This document shows, one piece after another, positions 11,836 through 23,851 of a stretch of 64,000 nucleotides of DNA. The DNA comes from Ganoderma boninense (taxonomy: Eukaryota; Basidiomycota; Agaricomycetes; Polyporales; Polyporaceae). Below the pieces are notes generated by a model, which saw only the letters and a program-made list of their open reading frames with translations, was not told where the DNA came from and made no database searches. The stretch is taken from contig CM035304.1 in NCBI GenBank assembly GCA_002900995.3, forward strand, positions 1,595,498-1,659,497, given 5' to 3'. A program made the position numbers and the translations under genes. Position 1 is the first letter of the stretch. Every line of letters starts with the position of its first letter.

Positions 11836-12472
11836 ATTGGTGGGGCGGGTAGGATGGGCAGATAAGAAGGGAGGAACGACGAGGGCAGTTGTTTGCAAGT
11901 TCGCGTTCTTATACAGAGTCATCAAAGTTTGCCTCTCAGGTCCCCGGCTTACGAGTAGCTGCGGCGGTGACGCGTAACGGCGCGCCGAGTACCTTCCAGC
12001 ACTGCGCAGCCACACTAGTGGTGTACACGCATGCGCGACATGAGAGACCAAGAACAAAATGTATACGGACTAGGATGCGCAGCGGTCGGTGCCTGGGATT
12101 CCTGTACAATGACGCCGACATCCTGTGGTGGCAATCTCTCCGGTGGTCCGGATCGATCTCGAGGCTCAGGCCGCTCAGTGACTACGATCTGTCGCAGCTG
12201 GAGTGTGCGCAGCATGCCCGACGGTGCCCGAGTGTTCTGCAGAAGCTCTACACACTCACCTTTTCGAAATTGATGGGATGAATGTGCTTGTGAGCGCCCA
12301 ACGACGGACCGAATGTGGTACTTCATCCAAACCAGTAACGGTGGTCGTGCGTCGCTTCGTCTACTCCAAGTTTTCACCCCATTGAGTTCTCAATTTCAGG
12401 CGAAGGTCAGCAGCGGCTGCGCAGGACGATCAGAGGTAAACGCAGCTGATATGCACAAGCATCCATTGGCAT
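11836..12472. other. Intergenic stretch
   Basis: Promoter side of adhesin-like paralog 3 and 3' flank of the 12473 gene. I see no coding frame with splice support. Confidence 0.5.
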
Positions 12473-13272
12473 TCAAGCTCCCGTAACCCTCGAGCTTTTC
12501 AAGAACATCTGCTGCCCCTTCTTCTCCCCGTACCACTCCGCAAACATCAACTTTCGTGCCTCCCATAGGGTCCGCGTCTCCCCATTGACCATTGCCTTCT
12601 CCAACCCTAGAGAGTAGTGGCCGCGGCCGTCTTTGAGCCCGACCAGCATCTCGGTGGGCTCAGGACCCTGCACTAGCTTCGTGCGCCGAATGGGGAGGAC
12701 GACACCTTGCGACTTTGTATGCAGGGCGGACTGGATGACGAGTTGTCGGCCGATGTTGGATTTTGGGGGAGCGGGGAGGACGAATATGCGGCGGATGATG
12801 CGAGAGCGACCTCCGAGCAAGACGGCCCCGAGAACGATGCCAGTTGTGAACGTGGTGAACGCGAAGAAGCCTCTCTGCCACCGGGGACGCAGGACGTAGT
12901 GGCCCACCACTTGGGACGGGTCCTTGGGCTCTGAATTTGTTGGTTGGGCGGAAGCATTCGGAGAAGACGAAGCAGAGTCAGAAGGCTGCGGTGGGAGCTC
13001 TTCCCATTTTGTCCAGTGATTCCACGACAGCTCGCACATGGTAGTGCTGGGATGAACGCAATGAGAGACGTGAAGGAATAGGCAGAGCTGGACACGTACA
13101 CTGTAACGAGGTCTGCAACGACCAGGAAGTACGTGAAGCGGGCCCACCACGGCAAGGGACCGCTATCGTACACAGGCTTCACATTGTCGATATTGATTCC
13201 TTGTGAACGGAGAGACCGTGGACCGAATAACGACCGTCTGAATGCGGTGAAGAGTTGTTTTGGTGGCGGCAT
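12473..13272 (-). CDS. Two-helix membrane protein, probably mitochondrial
   Basis: 248 aa from exons 13272-13100 and 13046-12473 with a 53-nt intron (GTACGT to CAG, phase 2). The first 24 residues are rich in Arg, Ser and Phe with no acidic residue, as in mitochondrial presequences. Two hydrophobic segments follow: WARFTYFLVVADLVTV (about 42-58) and FFAFTTFTTGIVLGAVLL (about 105-122). Between them is a serine/proline-rich linker with a WNHWTKWEE motif. The C-terminal half is basic, has no obvious catalytic motif, and ends in a short helix-like EARKLMFAEWYGEKKG stretch. I do not recognise the family; a small inner-membrane assembly factor would fit this layout, but that is inference. Confidence 0.75.
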
Positions 13273-14373
13273 GAGACCCCAAGTAGCGTTTTGACAGGAG
13301 ACTGTTGAGGCTGAGAGTTTTCAAGTCGGATATCCGACCTGAGGAAGCAGTCAACGACGAGAGGGCGCTGAGACGAACCGAGCTACGACAGAAGAAAGGA
13401 CTGCAAGCAAGGACTCGGACGCGACCGACACTGACAGCAGCGACAATATATTCCGGACGCGTCGCAGGCGAGGAAACTGAATGAGCGCCCAGCGCAGTAG
13501 TCCGGACCGCTCCCGGCGCGGTCCAGCCGGGCAACAACCAAGCCCCTTCTTTACCTCTGCACGGCTGATCCCAGACCACCATCGTCTCTGAGTACCCCGC
13601 TATCTTCGTTCTGGTCTGCACTTTTTGGTCTTGTCTGGTACATTGGGAAAGGGAACTTGTTAAGGTGCTGTCACATCCTCGCGACGCTTAGCCTTTGAAA
13701 CCTTGAACCTCGGCGAAATCGCGAACGCGAACTCAGCACTACGGCATGGCACGCTCATACAAAAATTACGTCGGTGGAATTAGAAGTTCGGATCAAGGTG
13801 TGTACCCGCAGCATCTATATGAGTTTCCTCACATTAGCTGAGTCTTTGCCTTTTCCAGCGAGAGCCAATTCTATTCAGACTATCGACGCGCAGGAGGATG
13901 CCGCGAGTCCTCGGATTCGAAGCAGCACGACCGAGATTAGTAAACTCAAGCTTCACATCCAGACATATCAGTGTCGCCTATTTCTATCCGCCGCTCCATC
14001 TCCACGCACCATGTACTTTCGTCCTCATGCTCACGACGCTTCCGTCTTCTATGGCATGTTTTCACCGCACATGATGCAGCCTGCCATGGCGAGTTACCCC
14101 GTATAGGTCCCGCCGCTGGTCATGCGGCATGATGCTGTCGGAAAGGTGCGATTTAACCTCTCACAAACCCCTTCTCACCTATCACCGTCCTTCCATGCGA
14201 CGACGAACGCGCATACATACGTCCTGCTAAATTTCGGGATCGGTAGCGGACAAGCACTCTCCTGCCCGCACCGACGGCCCGCTGGCGCACTGAAAGAAGC
14301 TCGAAAACCGCACAGGTCCACATATATGCACCGGACTCGACGATGGACGCCCCAAGGCCTTCATCCTTTAGCC
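13273..14373. other. Shared upstream region of the 13272 gene and the exo-polygalacturonase
   Basis: The two genes point away from each other, so these 1.1 kb hold both promoters. A CATATATG box lies at 14321-14328, about 45 bp before the pectinase ATG. A small frame at 13774-14106 lacks support. Confidence 0.5.
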
Positions 14374-16159
14374 ATGGGTTTCATCCTCCAGAAGGCCATC
14401 CTGCTGACCTACGCAGTGCTCACAGGTGTCGCGTATGCGTCATCCGTCCCCGCCTCCCTCGAGGCTCGGGCGACGAGTGCGTGTACGCTCACCGCTAGCG
14501 GCTCCGATGATGCGCCTGCATTCCTCAGTACCGCGGCGGACTCGAGCTGCCCTACGGTCACCATCCCGTCCGGGACGACGCTCTCCATCCGCTCCAAGCT
14601 GAACATGACGGGCATCTCCAACAAGCACATCGTATGTTTGTCCCTTCTTTCCTGATGATACACATTAACCCCAGTGCGGTCGGTCGGTTTGTGATGTGAT
14701 GTAGGACCTGCAAGGAACAATCAAGTTCAACGATGACCTCGACTACTGGACGGACAACGCATTCACCTTCTCCTTCCAGGACCAGGCTGCGTTCTGGCTC
14801 CTTGGCGGCACGAACATCGTCCTTGATGGCGGAGGCACCCTCGACGGCTCCGGACAGGCGTGGTACGACGCCTTGTGAGCTTTCTTACGCGCATACACCC
14901 CAGCGGAGACGTCGCTGACAGGATTTGGGCGCAGCGCGAAGAACGACGATACGGTCCGGCCGATCCTGTTGACCCTGTACCAAGCGACCGACGTGACGGT
15001 GCAGAACATTAAGATGATCAACGGCCCCGAGTGGATCAACTTCGTGCGTAGCATTGACATTGCCATGTTGCTTTTATGTCGTCCTGTCTGATTAGATGAT
15101 TCTATGCTGCAGGTAAACGAGGGCAAGAACGTCGTCTTCCGCAACATCACAATCTCTGCCGTGTCGACGTCGTCGCATGCCGCTAAGAACACGGATGGAT
15201 GGGACATCTTCCGGAGCGACAACGTCACTATCGCAGACTCGGACATCGACAACGGGGATGACTGCGTCAGCTTCAAACCGAGTATGCGCTTTTCGTATGA
15301 AGCACGGTACTCAACTGGGTTCTGATCGTGACGCGACAGATGCGACAAACATCCTGGTGTCCAACCTATCTTGCAATGGCTCACAGTAAGTTGGAGCGCG
15401 CGCCTGTGCTAGTCTGGCGAGGCATAGGTTTGGTTTTGACTCTGTTTGCTTCACAGCGGTATCTCGGTCGGCTCCCTCGGCCAGTACTCCGGCGAGTACG
15501 ACATCGTCCAGAACGTCCTCGCCACGTAAGGCACTCCCCTTCTTCACCTCTCTTCCCTCACCTTACCAATGCGAACGTTTTCTCATTCGCAGGAACATCC
15601 GCATGTCGAACGCAGAGAACGGCGCGCGCATCAAGGCGTGGGCGGGCAAGAACGTGGGCTCGGGGCTCGTCAAGAACATCACCTTCGACGGCTTCGTCGA
15701 GAGCAATGTCGACAGCCCCGTCGTCATCGACCAGTGCTACGAGACGAGCGACAGCAACTGCGCCAAGTACCCCTCCAACACGTACATCGAGGACATCTGG
15801 TTCACCAAGTGCGTTAGGCGTTCCGTTCGGGGTATATATGCCGCGTATGACCTCGAGCTGACTGGGGTGTGGGGGGATGTGTAGCATCTCGGGGACGTCG
15901 TCGGGCAAGAAGAAGGCGGTCGTCGCGAGCTTGTCGTGCTCGCCCGACGGCCGCTGTAGCAACATCAATGTTAACGGGATCACGGTGACGTACGTCGTTC
16001 GGTTACCTTCTGAACTTTGGCGCGACGATAAGGACTGACAAATGTTTCTGTATGCCCAGGCCCCCCTCGAAATACGGCGACGCGTCCTTCAGCTGTGCGA
16101 ACGTCGAGCTGACCGGGGACGACGCGTCGCTCTTCGGGACATGCACAACCTCGGACTGA
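14374..16159 (+). CDS. Secreted exo-polygalacturonase, glycoside hydrolase family 28
   Basis: 413 aa, nine exons: 14374-14631, 14705-14874, 14935-15043, 15113-15281, 15340-15385, 15457-15525, 15593-15808, 15885-15989 and 16060-16159. All introns are GT-AG with matching phases. A signal peptide (about 24 aa, ending near AYASS) precedes the right-handed beta-helix. GH28 catalytic signatures are present in order: NTDGWDI, DNGDDC (catalytic Asp pair), GSHGISVGSLGQ (catalytic His) and ARIKAW (substrate Arg/Lys). The NTDGWDI and SVGSLGQ forms are those of fungal exo-polygalacturonases, which release galacturonic acid from chain ends of pectin outside the cell. Several N-glycosylation sequons are present. 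The length is normal and nothing is broken. Gene symbol not assigned. Confidence 0.96.
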
Positions 16160-16401
16160 ACGCCAGACAAGGCGAAGAGGCACAGGGACGCAAACTCAGA
16201 ATGGTCGGGGAGGCTCTCCCGAGCGAGTCAATGCGAAAATGGTTGTACAGCATCCAATGCGCAGATCGGATTATCGCGGGTCTACGGTGGTAAAATACAC
16301 GGGGGATACAGCTACGAAGAAGGACCAAATCGAATGTCCCGGCAGGTATACAAATATACATACGCTGTCCCTCCACAGCTCAGAGATCCGACGGCACGCG
16401 C

Positions 16402-18218
16402 TCACACCCGCAGCTCCACCGCGCCGTTGAGCGTCTCGACGCTCACCCGCCCCTTCAACTCCCGCTCGGGGTCGTTCATGGGCCCCCACGTCACGAGCCC
16501 CCGCCACGCCTTCATCGTGCGCTCGGTGATCGACCACGAGCGGGTGCGTCCCTTGTGCGCGGGGTCCGCCGCGTCGTTATCTGGGTCGAACGTGAGAGGC
16601 CCGTTCGCCGTCCCGATCTCGAACCGGCCCTCGAACGCGGGGTGCAGGCGCACCGTTGCGGGCGCGTTGGACGTGCGCGCGGAGAGCGTGAGGGTGCTGT
16701 CCACGGGCTGCTCGGGGAAGGAGAGGTCGACGGCGCCGTTCTGCGTGGATGCGGAGACGGCGAAGAAGCCGCCGCCGGTGCGCAAGGTGCGCAGCGAGAT
16801 TTTGGAGTGGATGAGGCTGCGGGGGCAGGTTGTGATGAGCGTCAGATTGTCTTGCACAGGGAGATGCGAGAGGACCAGGATGGGGCGGGGGGAGAGGGGG
16901 GCTTACCCGTTCTCTGTGTGAAGGGTGAGGTTGGTTGGGGCGTCCCCTTGGCTAAGGGCATCGTAGTCGAGAACAACGTTGGCGTCGATGGGATGGTTGG
17001 AAGTCCGGAGCTCGAGCGAGCGCGAGACGCGGAACTTGCCCTCTATCAGCGCATTCGAGGTGACAAGCGTCGCGCTCTCCGCATCGACGTACTGCACAAT
17101 GCATCAGAAACGGTCCAGGAAGAGTGCGCGGGTCGCACGCGAGGACGCACGTTTCCATATATTGGCTTGTTCGATGAATAGACCTTGAGCGAGTCGAACG
17201 CGACATTGCCTTCGAGCTTGGAGAACACATGCGTGAATAGCGGGAGATTTGTCTCGATCGCCTTGACGCGCAAGGGTGCGCTTTTCCGGGCGGAAACAGG
17301 GAAGAACACGTTCACCGTAAACTCGATGTCATCGGCGGGCCACCACGTCTTCGGAGTCTACGCCGCAGAAATGTCAGCCCTTGAGTTTTGCAGGAGATGT
17401 GGAGATGAGACCTACGAGGATTGCAATGCTCCGTTGGTTCGCAGCTGGCTCAAGCAAGCAGATATTCACGGACTGCAGGGCTTCGTCTGAGTAGCCATGC
17501 GGTGTTATGTCCACACGGACGGTGCCTTCCGGTATTGAGCGGTCCGTCGATGGAAGGAAGTTGATCGTGCCACGGGAGAGTGCACCGCGTCCCCACACGG
17601 ACAACAGGTCGGCGGACAGGGCACGAGGAAGGTTGTTACGGGTATGGCATTCGAGGTTATCACTCCAACGCTTCGGTGGGACGCGGAGCTGCACGAAATG
17701 ACCGTTCCGTCGGAAGTACGGGGGAGAGGAAACTGGAATGGGCAACGGAAAATAAGCAACAACTCCGAAGGACGGTTCCTGCGTTGGTAGGAGATCTCGT
17801 GCCCATGCCCGGTCCATATCCTCTGGGGACGCAAGAGGCTCGCCAGTGGGGGTATCGACACGATGGAACTCACCTGCACATGCCTTCCACCATGCTCCCA
17901 ATGCACGCCGGCCACCGCTGTTCGCGTGAAGGAGGCGAGGACAATGTAGATGAGGAGGGCGAAGCAGAACGCCTTCAGGAAGCGTTTGCCCGCGGGCTCG
18001 AATGCTTCGACATGATGTGCCGGAGGAGGCCCCGGTCGTTGGAGAAGGGGTACGCGAGATGTTCCGGCTTGCGCTTCAACATCTACGGTGTGGTGTTGGT
18101 AGGTGGTGTGCCCTGGATATGCAGGGGGTGGAGGGAGGGAGGCTTCCTCAGAAACTGCGGAGAGAGGACCTGCGCGCGACTTTGTCGGTGACTCGGGGGT
18201 GTTGTCCGGGAGAATCAT
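16402..18218 (-). CDS. Membrane-anchored adhesin-like beta-repeat protein, paralog 4
   Basis: 504 aa, the longest copy. Exons are 18218-17874, 17778-17416, 17357-17151, 17091-16907 and 16816-16402, with introns of 95, 58, 59 and 90 nt and phases 0,0,0,2 like its relatives. The proline-rich head contains PPPPAYPG. A membrane helix (FLKAFCFALLIYIVLASF, about residues 80-97) is preceded by GKR, again suggesting type II topology. The ectodomain has the repeat strands TSNALI, TSNHPI, TENG, TQNGAV and TSNAPA, and ends with TLNGAVELRV. An HPAFEGRFEI segment replaces TFEG. The gene is head-to-head with LSM4 across about 600 bp. Its role is unknown; surface exposure is inferred from topology. Confidence 0.82.
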
Positions 18219-18813
18219 GGCTCGTTCGCGGCAGGGAAAGGTTTGGGCCAGATGAGCGTGAAAGAAAAAACTGGACAGAGACAGCTTTTTGCTGAATACC
18301 GGCGCACATCAACACGGACCACCGCACTGATTCGTTCTTCCACATGACACTCGGCACGCTGCGCGAACTGCGGTATCGCTGCGCGGTGCCGACGTGACTC
18401 ACTCGAAGCGTCGTTCCTGGTCCTCCGGAAGGCCTGGGGTGGGACTTCTTGAAGGCCATTGCGAATTCCATCGCATGGTCGTGGCGGCTCCGTAGTCCAT
18501 CCGCAGCAGGCGTTGAATACCGAATGGTCTAGCGAAGCCACATGGTGTCAATTTAGGAACGATACAGAATGGCAGCGTGGTAGACCAAATGCAGCAGAGA
18601 GATAAAGACGAATGAAAAGACGGTGGTGGTGCGCATATACCGAGTGAGAGGGGATCATGCGAGGAGGAATGAGTTGAGTTCAACGGTGAGGCTCAAGCGA
18701 GTTCGCTCGCAGCGCGGGGCCGCGTCGGCGCTGGCTCGCGTGCAACACGCGCAGTCCCTCTGCAGCACTCCTCCATCATCCTCCCCCTCCGACCAGAACA
18801 AATCGCTGTTCAG
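18219..18813. other. Bidirectional upstream region between paralog 4 and LSM4
   Basis: Contains the promoters of both genes. Minus-strand frames at 18215-18683 have no family resemblance and I do not call them. Confidence 0.5.
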
Positions 18814-19762
18814 ATGGTGGTTTCCGTTTTGTATACCCCGTCAAATCTTTGGATTCTGACTACAAACACCACCTAGCTTCCTCTATCACTACTCAATGCC
18901 GCGCAAAACAAGCCCATGGTGAGCAGCCGTCCGCAGGAACTCCGCGTCGCGCTGGGCTAAACTCACGAAGGCTGACTGCTGCACACCTGCGCATGCCTAG
19001 TTGGTGGAGCTCAAGAACGGCGAAACCTTCAACGGTCATCTCGTCAACTGCGACAACTTCATGAACATCACCCTCCGGGAGGTCTACCAGACGAGCGCGG
19101 AGGGAGACAAGTTCTGGAAGCTGAAGGAGTGCTATATTCGAGGTAGCACGGTGAGTCCCACTTGGCTATGCACCCTCCATGCTATTCAGATGTGGTGAGA
19201 TGGGATTGCGCGGTGCACATTTCTGACCATGTGGCGCAAGGCCGGTCGTATACCGTCCATTTGGAGTGTGGAAAGTTATCCAAGCCCACATGTTCTATCA
19301 GAACGCTGGGTTGTGCTTCCCCTCGGCGTATTTCTACGCATATAACCACTCGGATCATCCATACCAACTGCTTGTCCACACTGCGAGCCCTTTGGAATAC
19401 CCCGCTGCCGCGGCGGTCCTTGCGGAACCGTCCTTCTTTTAGTCTGTGGCGGAGTTCCTTGCTAAACTCCCCTCTCGTAATCCAGATCAAGTACTTGCGA
19501 GTACCAGACACGCTCCTGGACGCCGTCAAGGAAGAGCAAAATCGCGCAAGAGAAGCTGGCCGCAGTGCGCGCGGTGCGCACGTCAGTGGTGCCGGTCCAA
19601 GAGGACGTGGTGCACCGCCTCGAGGTGTGTATTCCTCCATGTATTGCTCCGATATTGATATTTTGGTAGGATACTAACCAACCCATTTCTGTAGGTCGCG
19701 GCATGATGCGTGGTGCTGGTGGTGCCGTTCGCGGCGGCCGTGGCAGGGGACGGGGGATGTGA
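18814..19762 (+). CDS. LSM4: U6 snRNA-associated Sm-like protein LSm4
   Basis: 133 aa. LSm4 is a subunit of the nuclear LSm2-8 ring that binds the U6 3' oligo(U) tail and of the cytoplasmic LSm1-7 ring that drives mRNA decapping. Exons: 18814-18816 (the ATG alone), 18877-18918, 19001-19150, 19486-19624 and 19695-19762. The Sm1 motif is clear ([20 protein letters not shown], then MNITLREV), followed by the Sm2-like [13 protein letters not shown]. The tail is Arg-Gly-rich ([16 protein letters not shown]), as in other LSm4 proteins. The start is set by the conserved LPLSLL following Met, which requires a first coding exon of only three bases. The third intron is 335 nt, far above the local norm. 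The last intron has a textbook TACTAAC branch site. Confidence 0.96.
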
Positions 19763-20117
19763 TCAGTTCCGACATCACCATCCGCCCACGCGGCTTGCGA
19801 ATGCTCTAGCTTTGATTGTTTGTGATTTGCTTTCGTATGTGACAGTACTACATATCGATAGGACAGCTCATGTCGCTTGTATAGCATATATTTTGAGTCT
19901 ATGACAAGTGACACTTTCACATTTACCCTTCTGTGCTGCTGTGGTGACTAGTCGTTGCAGGCCAAAGTGGGACTAGACTCTAGAGACACAACATATATAG
20001 GCCGTGATCTACTACATACAGAAACCAACAATTTGGTGGTACAAAGCAGAAGCAAATTGCACAACAAAAAGGTCCATCAAATAGTTCTGAACAAAGCGCA
20101 ATTTCGATCCGGCGATA
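19763..20117. other. Convergent 3' region between LSM4 and an F-box gene
   Basis: AT-richer tail-to-tail spacer presumably holding both poly(A) regions. No gene seen. Confidence 0.5.
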
Positions 20118-22065
20118 TCATTCAGACAGATCTTCCACGACATTCGACACGATCTCGAAGTCTACCGTGCTCGAGCCGTCGTCTGCCTTCTTATACACCC
20201 ACCGGCCCTGCCGAGGACATTAGCCCGAGTACACTGTGACGCCGAGCGAAAGCACACGTACCCAGTACACTACGCATCCGATACCGATGACCCTCAGGAC
20301 GGAGTCCGGGCGGAGCATTGCCCTGCGCACAGAGTCTTGTACCCCGTCGGACTCGGCGAACTCCTTATTTTTGCGGCTCTGCATCCAGTTGTTCAGGTTG
20401 ATCTTCAGCTCGCGCAGCTTGTCCGCCTTGTCCACGACCTGGTCGTACCGCACCTGCTCCCAAAACGAACGCAGGAGAAAAAAAAAGCACAATTCGTCAA
20501 TCAACCTACTCCGCCCTCCCACCCGCGCACACGTGTGCATGTAGGTGGCTAATGGGTACTTACCCCTTCGGGCGTCCAGATCGTCGAGCACGAGAGCGTC
20601 TCGAGCAGCGGGAACACGCTGCACATGCACTCGAGGTCCTTCATCGTCATCTGCGTCGAGTCCGCCGTGAAGTGGCGGAGCGTGTCGCGGTGCGTCGCGG
20701 CCATGTCGAGGATGAACCCGCGCGGGACCAGGGCCTCGCCCTGCGTCGAGAACGCGTTCAGCGTGAACGACACGAGGCTCGGGCGGGGGACGACGCGCAG
20801 GATCCACGTCCACAGCTGCTGCGGGCCCTGCAGGTGCACCGAGCTCGTGCGCACGGTCAGCTCGCGCAGGTTCGCAGCGGGCACGTCGTCGTAGCGCGAG
20901 AACCCCGCGGGCCCGAAGTACTCGGTGTCGAGCGTCTCGAGGAGCGGGAGGAAGGTGAGGATCTCGAGGATCGCGGACGAGGGCGCGCCCTTGAGGCGCA
21001 GCGCGCGGAGCTGCGGGAGATAGGAGAGGACGGAGATGAGGATGGAGGCGGGGACGCCTGAGCAGCGCTGCAGAAGGCAAAAAAAAAAAGACAAGGGCGA
21101 ACAGAAAGGGAGAGGGACGGAAGGCAAGAATGATCAGGATGGGCGGTCAAGCGGACGGGCGGGGGAAAGCGGACTGACTCCGAGCTCAAGGTGCGTGAGC
21201 GTCGGCCCGAGCTTCTCGGACCAGCCCTGGAGGATGCGAGGCTTGCCCTCCATGCACCAGATCGAGACCTTTTTGAGCTCCGTGAAGGCTTGGAGTCGTT
21301 CCCAGATCTCGTCGGAGAGACCGTAGAATGTGCGCACGACGAGCTCGCGGACTGGGAGCTGTTGAAGGGTATCGAGGTATGTCATGAGGTCTTGCTCGCC
21401 GACCAGGTCGGAGCTGTCGTCGGACCAGGTAAACGCTTCGAGGTTGACGCATAAACGGAGGGCTTTGCGACTAGCTTCCCAAAGGTCGGGACGATAGGCT
21501 CGTACAGAACCTATCTCAGGATCAATACCCATCAAGGCCGCGGGAACCAACAACAATGTAGAGCTCACCTGCTTCTTGGATATGTCGCACATATTTTGCG
21601 TACTCGGGCCTCTTCAGGATTGTGGTTGCAGGGTGCACGATGAGAGGCTGCTGTGAATTTAACAGGAATGAGATATCCTGATTACACCTTTCGTCTAGAG
21701 CTATTAAAAAGAGAGAGCGAGGTCGTGAGCCTACAAATTAATTGTAGGCGGGGCGAAGCACTGAGGGTTATCTAATCGCTCGTAAGCCTTGACTTTCACA
21801 ACAGCCGTCCACTCCGGGCGCACTTCCAGTCCGATTAGTCTGATCACTGCAAATCAAGAAAACTCACGGGAAGTCTGCTTTTCCTAACCACTCGAACATC
21901 AAGGTGGCGATAGAGCAAGGGGGTAGCCGCGTGATGAAAAGCCTTGGAAAGCTGTGCACAAGTGCACAGATCTCGCCGATCAATGAGGTACTCGAGAATT
22001 ATCGGAAGCACATCGAGCGGCAGGGCGTTCGCAGCGGAGGTTGGGCCGACCCCGACGAGGGCCAT
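20118..22065 (-). CDS. F-box protein with leucine-rich repeats (20-kb locus)
   Basis: 465 aa, six exons: 22065-21868, 21650-21569, 21510-21179, 21067-20564, 20453-20262 and 20207-20118. All introns are GT-AG and every join is in frame. The F-box is at residues 15-55 (LPLDVLPIILEYLIDRRDL, then CAQLSKAFHHAATPLLY). Next comes the basidiomycete-typical segment HPATTILKRPEYAKYVRHI, then leucine-rich strands to about residue 350. The C-terminal 95 residues are charged and helical. The first intron ends in a CAGCAG tandem acceptor, so two isoforms differing by one glutamine are possible. It probably recruits a substrate to an SCF ligase; the substrate is unknown. This frame is strongly preferred over the long antisense frames in the same GC-rich DNA. 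Confidence 0.87.
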
Positions 22066-23851
22066 TCTAGGCCTCGCAAACCGCGCGAACCGTGGCTTGC
22101 GTTTGCTTTATCTGGGCGTCAGCTGCAGCTCGTGTGCCACTCCGAGTCCTCGAGGGGGCTTCTCACCTCTTGCCACCGCTCTGCGTGATGCCCGCCAGGT
22201 TTCGAATGACTGGGATGTCCCGGGCTCGGTTTGCTTTCGCAACTCCGACGGGATGAGAAGAGGGCGTCCGGACGCCGGGTGGGATGATGGGGGACACAGG
22301 GTAAGATATACCACGCTCTTACGTACTCGCGCTTTAATAAGCCTCGTGTGAAGCGCCGACGTCGACGAGCTCGTCGACCCCAACGCCATGCTGGACTTAT
22401 TAACACCCAGGCTTGCTGTCCCCACCTGATAGGAACCATCGGATTGGGAGCCACCAGCTAAGTACGAGAACAGCGGAGAGTGCTTGTCGCGACCATAGTA
22501 TCCGCCCTGTTCCCGAAATCCTCAAGGCAACCGAGCTGCAGCCTGCTTCGTGTCTTACCCAGCCTCATGCCTTCCGGTGGTCCACTCCGTACGGTGGTCC
22601 CTGGTTCTGTAAACCTTAGGTTCCATGTAAGTACTCCTCTACACAGCCAAAGTCGGTGAAGGCCTCGGTGAGAATCAATAACTTACACATTGCCTTCGAT
22701 AGATACCTATTATAGCGTATACAGCTCTCCTCCCGCTGGCTGCGGAACGACGATCGATGGTCACTGGAAGGCCCGGGGGGTCAGAGCGGTCGTCGACTCC
22801 GAGTCTCGCTTCATAACGCCACTCCATCCACACGAACTGACTGCGAGCCTCACCCTGCCCACGCTGTGTCACATCGGAACACCACGCCTGCGCACGTCGT
22901 GCCCTCCTTCTTGACAAAAAAATGTGAAGACTAGTACTACAGCCCTTCAAACTCCTCAGGCCTCAGGCCTCAGCTGCCGGCTGTAGGAGGGATCAGAATG
23001 AGTATTCGTTCTCCACGGCTTCTAGGTTCAGGCACACACAACGCCTCGTTTTGGCAGCGCACGGCGTACCGATGGTCAACCGGTCAAGGGTTCCCGACGG
23101 GATGGTACGTTTGCAAAATGTGTGGTACATGCGTTGGCGATCCGCGCCTCTTCATTGGGGGCACGCTGATGGCTTATCTCGGAGGTGAATCCGTATAGAT
23201 CCGTACTCTGCTCTCGGCAGTGTGGGTGCTCGTGTGTGCTAATTAGAGTAAGTACGAGCTAGTACGAGCCGTCCCCCGGAGGTGGACTCCACTTTCTGAC
23301 TATAAAACTTGGGCAGAATCAAAATCGGATGTTCGGCATTTGACCAGTGTTCGACGCCCGAAGTTCGGTGACGGACTGTGTGTCATATAGTGAAAACGGA
23401 AGATACCTTCGAGAACGTCCGACGCACGCATGCAGGCGCAAGGGTAAGGATTTCTGATCTTTGTAAGTACCCGACGCCGCCGCCGCTAGCCAGGTTTGGC
23501 GATTCAGAGGGGGCAGTAGGGGGGAGAGGAAGGAGGTCAAGGAGGAGTACCGCAATTCGTGATGCACGTGTCAGTATACCGATGCCCCAAAGTACGTATC
23601 GGGACCAAACCTTCGAATTCGTGCCCATATCTTGGTGGAGAACAGATAAACACCAAGTGGCGCAGATCAAAGTCGAAGATAGAACAGACAGGAATAATTT
23701 ATTGGAAATACAGCACAACAGTCAAGCTAATATTCCGTACGGACACGGCACTGTCGGACAATGGAAACCCTCGGTATCACCTTGATCTATGTCGACGTCG
23801 TACACACACAGAAGCTACATCTTGCGATATCCGATAACTTTTCAAGACCAT
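22066..23851. other. Intergenic stretch, 1.8 kb
   Basis: Carries the promoter of the F-box gene on its left and the 3' end of the AsnRS gene on its right. A TATAAAA at 23301-23307 has no convincing gene after it. No frame shows family resemblance. Confidence 0.5.

Noticed and set aside
17338..17345. Possible frameshift at the start of exon 3 of adhesin-like paralog 4
   Set aside because: On recount the run is GGTGGCCC, giving TPKTWWPADD in frame; both strands agree, so there is no lesion.
20220..21080. 286-aa minus-strand frame rich in Arg, Pro and Ala
   Set aside because: Only its last part coincides with a real exon in that frame; the upstream part is an out-of-frame shadow of the F-box exon 21067-20564.
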